A stretch of 64,000 nt of DNA from Aurelia coerulea (taxonomy: Eukaryota; Cnidaria; Scyphozoa; Semaeostomeae; Ulmaridae), in contig CM076960.1 in NCBI GenBank assembly GCA_039566865.1, positions 7,578,501-7,642,500 on the forward strand, read 5' to 3'. Both the position numbers and the translations under genes were made by a program. Below the pieces are notes generated by a model. It did not search any database and was not told where the DNA came from. It saw nothing but the letters and a program-made list of their open reading frames with translations. Of the stretch, positions 63,001-64,000 are shown one piece after another (position 1 is the first letter of the stretch; each line of letters starts with the position of its first letter).

Positions 63001-64000
63001 GTTTCGAAAAATAGTTGCTGCAGCAATAATATAGTGTTATAAAAGATGTTACTGGCAGAACTAAAGTTTTAAAGAACGATGAGTGCAAAACTCTTTATAA
63101 TATAAATTGTAGCTATTAAAGTACGTTAATCCACAATTTTTGTGTTTATATTTTGTTTTCTTTGAGAAAATAATCATTTAATTAATCGATGTTTGCTTAT
63201 GCAGTAAAGCTAAAATGAGACTAAAGAAAAAACTAATGTCTATAGTAATATTTCGAAAAATAGTTGCTGCAGTACTAATATAGTGTTATAAAAGATGTTA
63301 CTGGCGGAACTAATGTTTTAAAAGACGATGAGTGCCAAACTCTCTATAATATAAATTGTAGCTACTAAAGTACGTTAATCCACACTTTATGTGTTTATAT
63401 TTTGTTTTCTTAGAGAAGATAAACATTTGGTTAATCGATGTTCGTTTATGCAGTAAAGCTAAAATGAGACTAAAGAAAAAATTAATGTCTATAGTAATGT
63501 TTCCAAGAATGGTTGCTGCAGCACTAATATAGTGCTATAAAAGATGTTACTGGCAGAACTTTAGTTTTAAAGGACAATGAGTGCAATACTCTTAATAATA
63601 TGAATTGTAGCTACTAAAGTACGTTAATCCATACTTTTTGTGTTGATATTTTGTTTTCTTTGAGAAAATAAACATTTAATTATTCGATGTTTGTTTATGC
63701 AGTAGAGCTAAAATTAAAGCTAAAGCAAAAGAAAATACCAATGTCTATAGTAATGTATCCGAGAATGGTTGCTGCAGCACTAATATACTGCTATAAAAGA
63801 AGCTACTGGCAGAACCATAGTTTAAATGCACGATGAGTGCAATACCCTTGATAATAAAAATTGTGGCTACTAAAGTACGTTAAACAACACTTTTTGTATT
63901 TATATTTTGCTTCCTTTGAGAAAATAAACATTTAATTGATCGATCTTTGTTTACGCAGTGAAGCTAAAATGAGATTAAAGAAAAAACTAATGTCTGTAGT
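60077..64000 (+). repeat. Diverse monomers to the window end
   Basis: Starts 60077, 60326, 60582, 60831, 61088, 61344, 61584, 61831, 62082, 62331, 62580, 62829, 63078, 63327, 63576 and 63832; the last unit is cut by the window edge. Units 62082 and 62331 are a near-identical tandem pair. Unit 61344 is 240 bp because ATATAGTG runs directly into ATGTTACTGG. Units 60326-61087 carry several private changes (ATCGAAGTTTG, GCAGGAAAGC, TGCCAGAAAAT, TGCGATAAAAG). No HOR longer than two monomers is seen. Confidence 0.82.

Larger units (their letters stand above)
1..64000. repeat. Tandem satellite array filling the window
   Basis: Every part of the window is covered by head-to-tail copies of one AT-rich monomer, usually 249 or 256 bp. 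I anchored 260 monomer starts on the box GATGAGTGC (variants AATGAG, CATGAG, TATGAG, GATTAG). Conserved landmarks follow in fixed order: GTACGTTAATC, ATCGATGTTTG, TTATGCAG, GTTGCTGCAG, TATAAAAG, ACTGGCAGAACT. All copies share one orientation; I saw no inversion, no foreign insertion and no break. No reading frame exceeds about 64 codons, and those that exist lie in the repeat itself. This is satellite DNA of a eukaryote; chromosomal location and species are not visible. Confidence 0.98.

Noticed and set aside
1..64000. CRISPR array
   Set aside because: The repeats are about 249 bp and contiguous, and there are no short repeats separated by unique spacers.
1..64000. SINE- or tRNA-derived repeat
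   Set aside because: No B-box-like GGTTCGANNCC, no A-tail and no target-site duplications; the units are strictly tandem.
1..64000. Naming the species or a known satellite family
   Set aside because: I do not recognise the monomer, and AT content with a 249-bp period is not diagnostic. A search of the monomer against genome assemblies and satellite libraries would decide.

Overview
The whole 64-kb window is one tandem satellite-DNA array. I find no gene, RNA gene, recognisable transposon, CRISPR array or unique sequence in it. I placed 260 monomer starts by hand on a conserved GATGAGTGC-like box. That gives 259 complete monomers plus a partial unit at each edge, all head to tail in the same orientation. 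The basic monomer is 249 bp. A 256-bp form differs by a 7-bp longer A-rich insert, and rarer forms are 225, 240, 241, 246, 108 (truncated) and 368/369 bp (partly duplicated). A counted reference monomer (23705-23953) is 25% GC. Array length, AT-richness, multi-monomer higher-order repeats (HORs) and lack of coding potential point to eukaryotic pericentromeric, centromeric, subtelomeric or sex-chromosome heterochromatin. The species cannot be told from the sequence.

Layout: 1-2780 is a four-monomer HOR of about 1.01 kb made of alternating 249/256-bp monomers. 2781-6235 mixes 248/249-bp monomers with two 108-bp truncated ones. 6236-16214 is a second family, marked by a GTGGCTACTAAAG / ACGTTAAACAAC first half, with locally duplicated blocks and two compound 368/369-bp monomers. 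16215-19222 is a transition. 19223-30178 is a very regular core of 44 consecutive 249-bp monomers, built from a six-monomer 1,494-bp HOR and a nine-monomer 2,241-bp extension. 30179-37155 holds five-monomer HORs of 1,249 then 1,246 bp, the latter about four times. 37156-46102 holds HORs of 1,011, 1,600 and 1,731 bp, each about twice. 46103 to about 51950 is a near copy of about 1-5740, roughly 46.1 kb downstream. 52701-57131 is a 1,485-bp six-monomer HOR in three copies. 57132-64000 is a mosaic related to 6-16 kb.

The most notable results are the long-range duplication, with the family order A-B-C-D-A-B suggesting a macro-repeat near 46 kb; the core run of exactly spaced monomers; seven copies of one deletion-derived 108-bp monomer; and recurrent changes at four fixed CpG sites. 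Lengths and anchors were counted by hand. Identities are estimates by eye.
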